Assembly: GCA_018065295.1 (NCBI GenBank)
Contig: JAGHTQ010000135.1
Location: forward strand, 1 to 16,935
DNA: 16,935 nucleotides
Direction: 5' to 3'
Origin: Candidatus Colimonas fimequi
Lineage (GTDB): Bacteria > Bacillota > Clostridia > Peptostreptococcales > Anaerovoracaceae
The notes under the pieces were generated by a model. That model did not search any database, was not told the origin of the DNA, and saw only the letters and a list, made by a program, of their open reading frames with translations. The position numbers were made by a program, and so were the translations under genes. Below are positions 1-7,145 of the stretch, piece after piece. Within the stretch, counting starts at the first letter, position 1, and each line of letters starts with the position of its first letter.

Positions 1-24
1 TGCCTGCTGCCTAAAATATCAAAA

Positions 25-53
25 AGACTGAACCAATTTTCGTGGTTCAGTCT
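25..53 (-). terminator. Hairpin terminator after the zinc-ribbon gene
   Basis: An 11-bp perfect stem (25-35 with 43-53) closes a 7-nt loop. Read on the minus strand, the stem is followed directly by TTTTT and, a little further on, by another T-rich stretch, so it is a good intrinsic terminator about 85 nt past the stop codon of the zinc-ribbon gene. The plus strand also has a T-rich stretch a few bases after the stem (near 61-70), so it could stop transcription arriving from the left as well. The rest of bases 1-138 shows no gene. Confidence 0.85.
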
Positions 54-138
54 AATCTAATTTTTATTATTTCGTTTGTCTACTTGACGGATAGCACACC
101 AGTTATCACACGGGTTTTCTTTTTCTCCCATCGCGACA

Positions 139-1155
139 TCACATATCGCCATTGCCGCAGAGATATTTCTCATCGATTACGAACACCTTGTACTTGTCTG
201 GATGCTCCTTATAGTAATAGAAATTAGGATCATAAAAAGCGTCTTTTTGCTCATACTGCTCACCTGCTTTAATGCCGGCTGCCAGCTTCCCTGTAGCATC
301 GGATTCCACAATCTTATCCTTCTTTATGAATACCGCCACAACCTTAGAATCGGCGCTTACAGCCACGTTATTGGTGTTTGTGACCGAGATGTCGTAAAAG
401 TCGTTATTGTCCCCGTGATTGCCGCTTATAGCCCCTTGCGGGCATGAGTAATCAGCTGCCCTGCTGTTAGCAGTAGCAGCGGTTATCTCATATGAGGAAG
501 TGTCTACTTTGATACCTTTGGTAGAAGATTTCACCTGGGCTACCATGATACCCTTCTCCCCTGGTTTCACTAGGCCAACCCCATGCAAAGGGGCCCCGTC
601 CCCATCTGCTGCCACTGCATCGCCCGCCTTATCCCTTGCGATGAAGTCCATAGCCACAATAGCCTCATCTCCCTGATTTGCCACATACAGAATCACATCC
701 ACGGTGTATGCACCTTCACCGCCGCGGGCAGAATCCCAGTCCCAGTCGGAACTGAGAATCGCAAGTGCCGATGGGTCAGCTGGGTGCACAGGCGCCTCCT
801 CAACTACGACCACCTGGGATTCCTCTGGCTCTGCTGCGTCAGCCATCACGTCTACTTCTGCGCTAGCCCCGCCATCCCATGGCGGGCTTATCCTGCCGCT
901 TGCGAAGGCCGCAATAACAAGCAGAAGGATGACAAGAACAACGTAGCTACCTTTGCCCTTCTTGCTCACCTTCGCCGCAGCCTCCTGGCGCTCATCCCTT
1001 CGCGCCTTGCCCGGGCCTTCGGCCCCTTGGGGGCTCGTAAGCCTCGCCCCGCACTCCTCACAAAACGCGAAAATCGGATCATTATCCAGTCCGCATTCAG
1101 GACACTTCAGTGTGTCCACTTCAAATAATCTCTTCTCCCTTTGACTTTCTGTCAT
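139..1155 (-). CDS. Membrane-anchored zinc-ribbon protein, function unknown
   Basis: 338 aa counted from the ATG at 1155. This start is chosen because AGAAAGGAG lies just upstream of it. An earlier in-frame ATG at 1191 overlaps the promoter -10 box and has no ribosome binding site. The N-terminus is a zinc ribbon with CPEC (C18, C21) and CEEC (C32, C35). A basic, Ala/Gln-rich stretch follows, then one membrane segment at about 71-88, then an acidic Ala/Glu linker. The outer part (about 150-335) looks like two beta-rich modules, each beginning with a Val/Asp-rich strand followed by an N-x-G or N-x-N turn; they resemble the FxLYD-type Ig-like folds found in such proteins. I infer a cytoplasmic zinc ribbon and an extracytoplasmic C-terminal part. 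The gene stands alone between a divergent promoter and a terminator. It is clearly GC-richer than its neighbours. Partner and role are unknown. Confidence 0.85.
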   Translation of the reverse strand: MTESQREKRLFEVDTLKCPECGLDNDPIFAFCEECGARLTSPQGAEGPGKARRDERQEAAAKVSKKGKGSYVVLVILLLVIAAFASGRISPPWDGGASAEVDVMADAAEPEESQVVVVEEAPVHPADPSALAILSSDWDWDSARGGEGAYTVDVILYVANQGDEAIVAMDFIARDKAGDAVAADGDGAPLHGVGLVKPGEKGIMVAQVKSSTKGIKVDTSSYEITAATANSRAADYSCPQGAISGNHGDNNDFYDISVTNTNNVAVSADSKVVAVFIKKDKIVESDATGKLAAGIKAGEQYEQKDAFYDPNFYYYKEHPDKYKVFVIDEKYLCGNGDM

Positions 1156-1191
1156 AAATACTCCTTTCTTGTAAATTCCATTTATTTCCAT

Positions 1192-1200
1192 ATTATACCA
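1192..1200 (-). promoter_or_regulatory. Extended -10 promoter of the zinc-ribbon gene
   Basis: On the minus strand the sequence reads TGGTATAAT, a perfect TATAAT with the TGn extended -10 motif. A convincing -35 box is not seen at 17 bp (TGTGAA), which fits an extended -10 promoter. The predicted transcript starts about 30 nt before the start codon at 1155. Confidence 0.65.
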
Positions 1201-1223
1201 TTGTATACGATTGTTTCACACCA

Positions 1224-1252
1224 TTGAATTAAAGCGATAAATATGCTATAAT
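1224..1252 (+). promoter_or_regulatory. Promoter of citrate synthase
   Basis: TTGAAT (1224-1229), a 17-bp spacer, then TATAAT (1247-1252) preceded by TGC, which gives an extended -10. This is close to the housekeeping sigma-A consensus. Transcription would begin near 1259, leaving a leader of roughly 37 nt that carries AAGGAGG at 1279-1285. It lies back to back with the minus-strand promoter at 1192-1200. Confidence 0.8.
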
Positions 1253-1295
1253 CACTTAACATTTTTGATTACTATTCCAAGGAGGAATATCACAT

Positions 1296-2780
1296 ATGTC
1301 AAATAAACTGGAAACAAGAAAAAAAATACGTAAGTCTGTTCGTGATTCCGCTAGAGCTGAGCTGAAGTTACAGATTATCAAGGCGAGAAACGAGAACGTA
1401 TTAGAGCAGAGCGCTTCAATTGTTCAGGAACGAGACTATATTAAAACTGATTTATATACAGCATATGACGTTAAGAGAGGCCTTCGTAACTCCAATGGTA
1501 CTGGTGTCCTTGTCGGACTTACTAAGATTGGCGAAGTTATAGGTTATGACGTTGACGAGAAGGGAAACAAAATTCCTATGGAGGGTAAACTCTATTACAG
1601 AGGTTACTCTATCGAAGATCTGGTTAGCAACTGCGTTAAGGAGAACAGATTCGGTTTCGAAGAAATCACTTACCTGCTTATGTTCGGTGAACTGCCAAGT
1701 GAGAACGAACTGAAGGCATTCAAGAAATACATTGCTCGTAACCGTGAGTTGCCACTGGGTTTCCCTCGTGACATGATTCTGACAACACCTTCAAGTAACA
1801 TTATGAACAAGCTGGCTAGAAGTGTTCTGGCACTGTACACATATGATGATGACCCTGACAACATCTCACTTGAGAATGTTATCCGTCAGTCAATTCGGCT
1901 GATTGGTTATTTCCCAGCTCTTATCGCGTATGCATATCAGGCTAAGCGTTCATATTACAACAATGAGAGCTTACATCTGTATAACCCGCTTCCTGAGCTG
2001 AGCACATCAGAGAATATCCTGAGAATGCTTAGACCTACTGGAGAGTATACAGATCTTGAAGCTAAGCTTCTTGACCTGACACTGATTCTCCATATGGAAC
2101 ACGGTGGTGGTAACAACTCATCATTTACTACACACCTTATTTCATCATCAGGCACTGATACATATGCTGCAATCTCAGCTGCTATCGGTTCACTCAAGGG
2201 ACCTAGACATGGTGGTGCTAACATCAAGGTTATCCACATGCTCAAGGACCTTAAGGCTAACGTTGAAGACTACACAGACCACGCACAGGTAGATGCATAC
2301 CTGCGCAGAGTTCTCCGCAAGGAAGCTAATGACGGCAGCGGCCTCATCTATGGTATGGGTCATGCCATCTACACAATGTCAGACCCTAGAGCTCAGGTTC
2401 TTAAGAACATGGCTAGAGATCTGGCTAAGGGCAATGACTTTATGGAGACTTTCGAACTTTGCGAGTACATTGAGAAGAGAACTCCAGAACTCTTCGCAGA
2501 AGTTCATGGTGGCAATAAGGCTATGTGTGCTAACGTGGACCTGTACTCAGGTTTCGTATACACTGCACTTGGCATTCCTGAAGAAGTAGCTACTCCACTG
2601 TTCGCACTGGCTAGACTTAGTGGTTGGTGTGCCCACAGAATCGAAGAACTTGCTCAGGGCAGCAAGCTCATGAGACCTGCATATAAGTCAGTAATGGAAC
2701 CAAGACCATACTTGAAGTTAGAAGACAGAGTCACTACTATTCCTCTAGCTGATGAAGTAGCAAATGAATCAGATTTCTAA
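1296..2780 (+). CDS. gltA: Citrate synthase
   Basis: 494 aa. It condenses acetyl-CoA with oxaloacetate to give citrate; in anaerobes this usually feeds 2-oxoglutarate and glutamate synthesis. Family motifs are clear: MEHGGGNN with H269 (oxaloacetate-binding region), PRHGGAN with H305, GMGHAIYTMSDPRA with H356, and NVDLYSG with D415. The last three His/His/Asp residues match the catalytic triad of E. coli citrate synthase (H264, H305, D362). The C-terminal GWCAHRIEE segment is also typical. A 2-methylcitrate synthase activity cannot be excluded from sequence alone. The protein is longer than the usual 370-430 residues because of an N-terminal extension of about 60 residues that is charged and Lys/Arg-rich. 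AAGGAGG ends 10 nt before the ATG and fixes the start. It is the only plus-strand gene, and no aconitase or isocitrate dehydrogenase gene is next to it. Confidence 0.95.
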   Translation: MSNKLETRKKIRKSVRDSARAELKLQIIKARNENVLEQSASIVQERDYIKTDLYTAYDVKRGLRNSNGTGVLVGLTKIGEVIGYDVDEKGNKIPMEGKLYYRGYSIEDLVSNCVKENRFGFEEITYLLMFGELPSENELKAFKKYIARNRELPLGFPRDMILTTPSSNIMNKLARSVLALYTYDDDPDNISLENVIRQSIRLIGYFPALIAYAYQAKRSYYNNESLHLYNPLPELSTSENILRMLRPTGEYTDLEAKLLDLTLILHMEHGGGNNSSFTTHLISSSGTDTYAAISAAIGSLKGPRHGGANIKVIHMLKDLKANVEDYTDHAQVDAYLRRVLRKEANDGSGLIYGMGHAIYTMSDPRAQVLKNMARDLAKGNDFMETFELCEYIEKRTPELFAEVHGGNKAMCANVDLYSGFVYTALGIPEEVATPLFALARLSGWCAHRIEELAQGSKLMRPAYKSVMEPRPYLKLEDRVTTIPLADEVANESDF

Positions 2781-2817
2781 ATGACGCTAAATTACGAATA
2801 GAATAATAAGCATAACA

Positions 2818-2846
2818 AAAACCGCTTCAATATATGAAGCGGTTTT
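2818..2846. terminator. Bidirectional terminator between convergent genes
   Basis: A 12-bp perfect stem (2818-2829 with 2835-2846) closes a 5-nt ATATA loop. On the plus strand it runs into TTTTATTTTT; on the minus strand the A-run at 2817-2821 supplies the U-tract. It ends gltA, 38 nt after its stop, and also the minus-strand amidase, whose stop is at 2854. Confidence 0.93.
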
Positions 2847-2853
2847 ATTTTTC

Positions 2854-3657
2854 CTAATAAAGCTCAGGTCTTCTCGCCTTAAGAAGGGGCAGCTGATTTC
2901 TGATTGAGTCAACGTAGTCAAGGTCAATGTCAGCATAGAGGATGCACTCCTCAGCGTCAGCGTGTGCCTTGAACTCGCCCCATGGGCTAACTACGCATGA
3001 GTTGCCCCAGGCAACGTATACGCCCTCTTCGTCTCTTGCAGGTGAGCAAGCTGCGAAGTAAACCTGATTGTCAAGAGCTCTTGCTCTCATTGTAAGATCC
3101 CAGTGAGCTGGGCCAGTAGTCATGTTAAACGCTGCTGGCAGAACAATCAGCTTAGCACCATCAAGAGTCATTCTGCGGAAAAGTTCAGGGAATCTAACGT
3201 CGAAGCAGATAGCAACGCCAATCTTACCGAACTCAGTGTCGATAACTGTTGCACTCTCGCCCTGTGTCAGTGTATCTGACTCCATGAATCTGATGCCACC
3301 CTCAACATCGATGTCGAAGAGATGAGTCTTCCTGTGCTTACCGATGATGTTACCTTCTCTATCAAAAGAGAACGAAGTGTTATATACATTGTCCCCGTCC
3401 AGTTCAGAAATAGAACCGCCGATGAGGTAAATACCAAGTTCCTTGGCAAGGTCAGCCATAAACTTAACAGTCTCACCGTCTTCAGGCTCTGCGTATTCTC
3501 TGAAGTAATCGTTGGAATATGGGCAGTCCCACATCTCTGGAAGAACGACTACGTCTGCTCCATTCTGAGCTGCTTCTGTAACGAACTTCTTAACTGTTGC
3601 TCTGCTCTCGTCCTTATCAAAAGAACCGAGAAGCTGGCATAATGCGATCTTATACAT
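2854..3657 (-). CDS. Carbon-nitrogen hydrolase, omega-amidase (Nit2) type
   Basis: 267 aa, a full-length single-domain nitrilase-superfamily protein. The Glu-Lys-Cys triad is visible: E41 in VVLPEMWDCPYS, K110 in KHRKTHLFDID and C151 in GVAICFDVRFPE. The KTHLFDID and GGIRFMES segments and the overall length match the Nit2/omega-amidase group, which hydrolyses 2-oxoglutaramate or 2-oxosuccinamate to the 2-oxo acid plus ammonia; related enzymes clear deaminated glutathione. The exact substrate is inferred. It is the last gene of a three-gene operon. Its ATG lies 4 nt after the Nudix stop codon and is preceded by AAAGGAT. A strong terminator follows immediately. Confidence 0.9.
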   Translation of the reverse strand: MYKIALCQLLGSFDKDESRATVKKFVTEAAQNGADVVVLPEMWDCPYSNDYFREYAEPEDGETVKFMADLAKELGIYLIGGSISELDGDNVYNTSFSFDREGNIIGKHRKTHLFDIDVEGGIRFMESDTLTQGESATVIDTEFGKIGVAICFDVRFPELFRRMTLDGAKLIVLPAAFNMTTGPAHWDLTMRARALDNQVYFAACSPARDEEGVYVAWGNSCVVSPWGEFKAHADAEECILYADIDLDYVDSIRNQLPLLKARRPELY

Positions 3658-3661
3658 GTTT

Positions 3662-4312
3662 CTACATCCTTTCTTCGATTACTTCTACCAGGCGCTTAGT
3701 AATTCTTCCTGTCAGGCCCCAGATAACGTGTCCCTCATACTCGCCATATACCGGCACGATGCCCTTGCCACCTCTCCACTTATACGGCTCACCACCTGTG
3801 ACCATATCATATGGGAAGTCTTCAGCCGGCACTGGATTAACCTGTGTCATGTAGACATCCGGCGGATTATCCATCAGATGCTGCAAAGGTACTAAGAAGG
3901 TGTCTGCCACCTCAACTTCACTGACGTTCATTCTTCCAAGTGTCTCCTTGTCGATTACTCCAAGGAAACAGAACATGGCGAAGTTGTTGTATGTGTATAT
4001 AGTGTCAAGCTGTGAGATGATGCGAATATCCTCAGGACGTATTCCCAGTTCTTCGCATGTCTCACGGACTGCACATTCCTCATATGTCTCATCATCTTCC
4101 AGGGCGCCACCAGGAAAACAAATCTCTCCTGGCTGTCTGTCGAGGTTCTTCCCTCTTACTTCGTAGAGAAGATTTAACTCTCCGTCCACATCGACCAAAG
4201 GAACCAAGACAGAGAAGAAATTAAATCCGTTCTCCGCTCCCGGTCTTCTGCCCTCGAAAATGTCGTTTATCTTATTTATTGTCAGTTTGTTGTTCTTGCT
4301 GTTTTCTGGCAT
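3662..4312 (-). CDS. Nudix hydrolase, probable CoA pyrophosphatase
   Basis: 216 aa. A Nudix box lies at 69-91: G69, five residues, E75, seven residues, then R83-E84, E87-E88, G90 and I91. The position after RE, usually aliphatic, is Thr85. Just before it, residues 48-69 (LLYEVRGK...R..GEICFPGG) match the extra motif of the CoA-diphosphatase (NudL/UPF0035) subgroup. The C-terminal HVIWGLTGRITKRLVEVI is also typical of that group. Members cleave CoA or its oxidised or acylated forms to 3',5'-ADP and a phosphopantetheine product, and need Mg or Mn. The start at 4312 is supported by GAGGAAA 7 nt upstream; it overlaps the 3' end of the EamA gene by 41 bp, which suggests translational coupling. Confidence 0.9.
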   Translation of the reverse strand: MPENSKNNKLTINKINDIFEGRRPGAENGFNFFSVLVPLVDVDGELNLLYEVRGKNLDRQPGEICFPGGALEDDETYEECAVRETCEELGIRPEDIRIISQLDTIYTYNNFAMFCFLGVIDKETLGRMNVSEVEVADTFLVPLQHLMDNPPDVYMTQVNPVPAEDFPYDMVTGGEPYKWRGGKGIVPVYGEYEGHVIWGLTGRITKRLVEVIEERM

Positions 4313-5183
4313 TTGCTTTCCTCTGGAAGTGAATATTCATATAGGATCCGATAAGGATCAGGATAATACCAACATAAGTGTTCCACAGAATAGTCTCACC
4401 CAGAGCTATTACTGCGATAACTGGTGCTATTGCAGGCTTAAGGAAGAATGCAATTGAACCAGTTGAGGCATCTGATAACTGGATGGCCTTAAAGTAGCTC
4501 CAGTATCCCATACCTGTTACGAAAATACCAACATAGAGTATCAGTGGGAAGTTGTTGCCTACACCAGCAATTACTGGCTTACCAGCGATAAGTATCATGA
4601 TGAGAAGAACCGCTGAACCCAGAAGGAAGCTGAAGCTTGTCTGAGCCATAAGGCCCATCTTCTTAACACTTACCTTACCTGCTACTGTGTATGCGCCGAA
4701 TGTTATTGCTGCAATGAGCATGCATACGATGCCATAAATTGAATTGCCTTCCTGAATGTCCCATGGTCTGATCATGAACACGAGACCAGCGAATGCGATA
4801 ATCAGCACGTATACCTTATGTATTGTCATCTTCTCGTTAGTGAAGAAGTGAGCGAATACCATTGTGAACAGCGGGTTAATTGAAATCAGTACTGAAGTTG
4901 TCGCAGCGTTAGAGTCACTAACACCCAGCTGGAAGAATACCATGCTGACAGCAATACCAAGTGTACCAACGCCTGCCAGGATCAAGAAATCCTTAGGCAC
5001 AAGCTTAACCTGATTCTTCTTAATTTCTCTCAGTGCGAATGGAAGGAGAATTATTCCACCCATTGCGAATCTAATAAAAGTAAGCTGGAATGGATCAAGT
5101 CCATTACCTGCAATCTTGCACGCACTCTCCATTGTTCCGAACAGGAATGCTGTCAGAACTACGAAGATATATGCCTTATTCAT
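4272..5183 (-). CDS. EamA/DMT-family membrane transporter
   Basis: 303 aa with about ten hydrophobic segments arranged as two EamA repeats (about 5-138 and 148-286) and a short polar Lys/Gln-rich tail. The repeats show the usual features of drug/metabolite exporters: an early FGTMESACKIA segment, SINPLFTMVFAHFFTNEKMT at the end of repeat one, and FFLKPAIAPVIAVIALGE at the end of repeat two. It is an inner-membrane permease, probably an exporter of amino acids or other metabolites; the substrate cannot be read from the sequence. AAGGAGG lies 10 nt before the ATG. It is the first gene of the operon with the Nudix hydrolase and the amidase. I do not see a clear promoter in the 49 nt between the upstream terminator and the start. 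Confidence 0.9.
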   Translation of the reverse strand: MNKAYIFVVLTAFLFGTMESACKIAGNGLDPFQLTFIRFAMGGIILLPFALREIKKNQVKLVPKDFLILAGVGTLGIAVSMVFFQLGVSDSNAATTSVLISINPLFTMVFAHFFTNEKMTIHKVYVLIIAFAGLVFMIRPWDIQEGNSIYGIVCMLIAAITFGAYTVAGKVSVKKMGLMAQTSFSFLLGSAVLLIMILIAGKPVIAGVGNNFPLILYVGIFVTGMGYWSYFKAIQLSDASTGSIAFFLKPAIAPVIAVIALGETILWNTYVGIILILIGSYMNIHFQRKANARKQQEQQTDNK

Positions 5184-5232
5184 TTGAACGTCGCCTCCTT
5201 AGACGGTTTATATTTTTTGTTACGTAATAAAA

Positions 5233-5250
5233 GGCGGTGTGAACACCGCC
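5233..5250 (-). terminator. Hairpin terminator after the P-loop gene
   Basis: A 7-bp GC-rich stem, GGCGGTG with CACCGCC, closes a 4-nt loop. Read on the minus strand it is followed by TTTTATTACG. It lies 12 nt past the stop of the P-loop gene and separates that gene from the EamA operon. The U-tract is modest, so some read-through is possible. Confidence 0.8.
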
Positions 5251-5261
5251 CGAATTATAAA

Positions 5262-5684
5262 CTAGTTGAGAATTTCACATCCGCTGAAGTCTACGCCGAT
5301 CATTTCTTCCTTCTCAGCACTGATGCTTACAGTGAAGTTGATGTCGTAGTTCTCTGCGATGCCCTTAAGTCTGTTAAGGAATACAGGCAGGTCACCCAGT
5401 GATACGTCAGCATGCTTCAGAATGCTATCGATATAGATAGTTTCGATATCGTGGTCTGAGCTGATAATTCCATACAGGAATCCAATGTACTCGTCGATAT
5501 TTGTTATATGTTCGAAATCTTCCATGCAGATAACTCTAATTCTATAACTTAATTCTGTATTGAGTCTCTGATTCTTGTTGATGAAGACTGTACTTCCGTT
5601 GCTAGTTGCTATTCCGTCGTTGGCAAGCTGTACCATCTGTCCAGTCTTACCGCTACCCTTATGTCCAATAAGTAATTTCACCAT
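5262..5684 (-). CDS. Small P-loop ATP-binding protein, function unknown
   Basis: 140 aa. A Walker A motif sits at the very N-terminus (G7-H-K-G-S-G-K13-T14). A hydrophobic strand ending in Asp, ETIYIDSIL (81-89, D86), is a good Walker B candidate. The rest has alternating beta/alpha character and no membrane segment. It resembles the short clostridial proteins sometimes labelled PilT-like or simply ATP-binding; at this length it cannot be a full PilT motor, and I do not assign a function. GGAGG lies 10 nt before the ATG. The gene has a plausible own promoter (5725-5753) and its own terminator (5233-5250). It sits 82 nt downstream of rlmN, and no terminator is seen in that gap. Confidence 0.8.
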   Translation of the reverse strand: MVKLLIGHKGSGKTGQMVQLANDGIATSNGSTVFINKNQRLNTELSYRIRVICMEDFEHITNIDEYIGFLYGIISSDHDIETIYIDSILKHADVSLGDLPVFLNRLKGIAENYDINFTVSISAEKEEMIGVDFSGCEILN

Positions 5685-5724
5685 AGTATTTGTCCTCCAT
5701 GAATCTATGTGTAAACTTAATGTT

Positions 5725-5753
5725 ATTATACACTAATCCCCTCTCACCTACAA
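5725..5753 (-). promoter_or_regulatory. Probable promoter of the P-loop gene
   Basis: On the minus strand: TTGTAG (5748-5753), a 17-bp spacer, then a perfect TATAAT (5725-5730), about 40 nt upstream of the start codon at 5684. The -35 box matches consensus at only three positions. Read-through from rlmN is also possible. Confidence 0.6.
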
Positions 5754-5766
5754 CTGTTAACAAGTA

Positions 5767-6795
5767 CTAGCGAGACCTTTTTAGCCTGAGCTGTCCGCAG
5801 GCACCATCGATCTCCGCACCCATTTCTCGTCTTACTGTTGCTGTAATGCCACACTTCTCAATAGCTGCAGCGATCTGTTCTGCACGTTTCCTGCTGCTGC
5901 CAGAAAGACCAGTTTCTTTAACCTCGTTGAGAGGAATAAGGTTCACATGACAAAGCATGCTGCCAAGACGCTTCTTCATCAGAGCAACATCCTCGTCTCT
6001 ATCGTTTTCTCCCTTAATCAGTGTATATTCAAATGTAACTCTCCTGCCTGTTTTCTCTCCATGCCTTCTTGCAGCATCCAGAAGCTGGTCAAGAGGATAC
6101 GCCTTGTTTACTGGCATCAGCGCACTTCTTCCCTCATCAGTGAGTCTATGAAGTGAAATTGCCAGATTAACCTGAGGGAAGTCATCTCCGAACTTCTCCA
6201 TTGCAGGAACGATTCCGCTTGTTGAAACGGTAATATTCCTGTAGCTCATGTTTCTTCCCTGCGGGTCGTGGATAAGTCTCAGGAATTTACTCACGTTCTC
6301 ATAGTTATCCATTGGCTCACCTGTGCCCATGATAACCACGTGATTGATTTCCTGTCCTGTTACTTCTTCAGCCTTGTAGATCTGACCAATCATTTCTCCA
6401 GCTGTAAGGTTTCTAACAAGACCGTCAAGACCTGACGCGCAAAAAACGCATCCCATTCTGCATCCCACCTGAGATGAAATACAGATTGAATTACCGTAGT
6501 GGTACTTCATGAATACGCCTTCAACTGCGTTGCCGTCTTCAAGTCCGAAGAGGAACTTTCTTGTTCCGTCCTTGCTATCAACCTGCTGATCAATCACCTC
6601 TATACCGCCTATATAAGCATTCTCAGCCAGTTTAGAGCGGAATCCGAGGGAGAAGTCAGTCATGGCTTCGAAGTCTCTTTCGCCTCTATATATCCACTTA
6701 AATAATTGTTTGCCGCGGAATGGTTTCTCTCCCAATTCCACGGCAAAATTCTTAAGCTCTTCAATTGTCATTCCAAGAAGATTTGTTTTGTTCAT
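5767..6795 (-). CDS. rlmN: Dual-specificity RNA methyltransferase RlmN
   Basis: 342 aa, a radical SAM enzyme that methylates C2 of A2503 in 23S rRNA and of A37 in some tRNAs. The CxxxCxxC iron-sulfur motif is at C112, C116 and C119 (QVGCRMGCVFCAS), and the SAM-binding GTGEPMDNYENV segment follows. C333 in DGACGQLRL matches the Cys that carries the methyl group in the E. coli enzyme. C105 lies seven residues before the cluster. Length and motif order are normal. The start overlaps the stop of the upstream 116-aa gene by 1 nt (TAATG). The sequence before it (GGGCAATGGCATA) is a poor ribosome binding site, so translation is probably coupled. It is the third gene of the T-box-controlled ileS operon, so it would respond to isoleucine charging. 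Confidence 0.96.
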   Translation of the reverse strand: MNKTNLLGMTIEELKNFAVELGEKPFRGKQLFKWIYRGERDFEAMTDFSLGFRSKLAENAYIGGIEVIDQQVDSKDGTRKFLFGLEDGNAVEGVFMKYHYGNSICISSQVGCRMGCVFCASGLDGLVRNLTAGEMIGQIYKAEEVTGQEINHVVIMGTGEPMDNYENVSKFLRLIHDPQGRNMSYRNITVSTSGIVPAMEKFGDDFPQVNLAISLHRLTDEGRSALMPVNKAYPLDQLLDAARRHGEKTGRRVTFEYTLIKGENDRDEDVALMKKRLGSMLCHVNLIPLNEVKETGLSGSSRKRAEQIAAAIEKCGITATVRREMGAEIDGACGQLRLKRSR

Positions 6796-7145
6796 TATGC
6801 CATTGCCCAGCCCGGATGTGTCTGGTTAAGATATCCTTCAAGTGTAATCCAATCGTTGCTAGGGTTCTCCGCAATACCTGGATAGAAGTGTTCAACATAG
6901 TCATCGATTAACTTCCTAGGCATCTTGCTGAATCTGCCCTTGCCTGACTCGTTAAGTCCCTTGTCAGTAATTATGGTCTCACCATAGCCTTCAAGAAGAT
7001 TAATTACATCCTGTGGGTCCATGCCCATCTTAATGCAGATGTAATTAATATCTCTTCCTGACACTATGTACATGTCCATAACCATCTGATGATCACCAAT
7101 AGGATACTGGTTTAATCTTCTCAGATTATCAAGTGATGTACTCAT
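6795..7145 (-). CDS. Conserved-looking small protein between ileS and rlmN
   Basis: 116 aa, not recognised. It has no signal peptide or membrane segment. Residues about 18-52 (DHQMVMDMYIVSGRDINYICIKMGMDPQDVINLLEGY) read like a small helical, helix-turn-helix-like unit, with Met-Gly-Met in the turn. A basic segment (ESGKGRFSKMPRKL) follows, then an aromatic-rich tail (HFYPGI, DWITLEGYL, HPGWAMA). The gene is real by context: its ATG overlaps the ileS stop by 1 nt (TAATG), GGAGAG lies about 8 nt upstream, and its stop overlaps the rlmN start by 1 nt. It will be made together with IleRS and RlmN, so a role in translation or in its regulation is a reasonable guess but no more than that. Confidence 0.8.
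   Translation of the reverse strand: MSTSLDNLRRLNQYPIGDHQMVMDMYIVSGRDINYICIKMGMDPQDVINLLEGYGETIITDKGLNESGKGRFSKMPRKLIDDYVEHFYPGIAENPSNDWITLEGYLNQTHPGWAMA

Noticed and set aside
583..1128. 181-codon plus-strand open frame opposite the zinc-ribbon gene
   Set aside because: No ribosome binding site and no recognisable domain; its length is explained by the high GC of the opposite-strand gene. Other long antisense frames over ileS and mfd were dismissed for the same reason.
1156..1191. Longer start for the zinc-ribbon protein
   Set aside because: The ATG at 1191 abuts the -10 box, so it would not be in a usable transcript, and it lacks a ribosome binding site; the ATG at 1155 has AGAAAGGAG.
5189..5230. 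Possible TATAAA -10 box before the EamA gene
   Set aside because: No acceptable -35 box at 16-18 bp, and the region overlaps the tail of the preceding terminator; too weak to list as a promoter.
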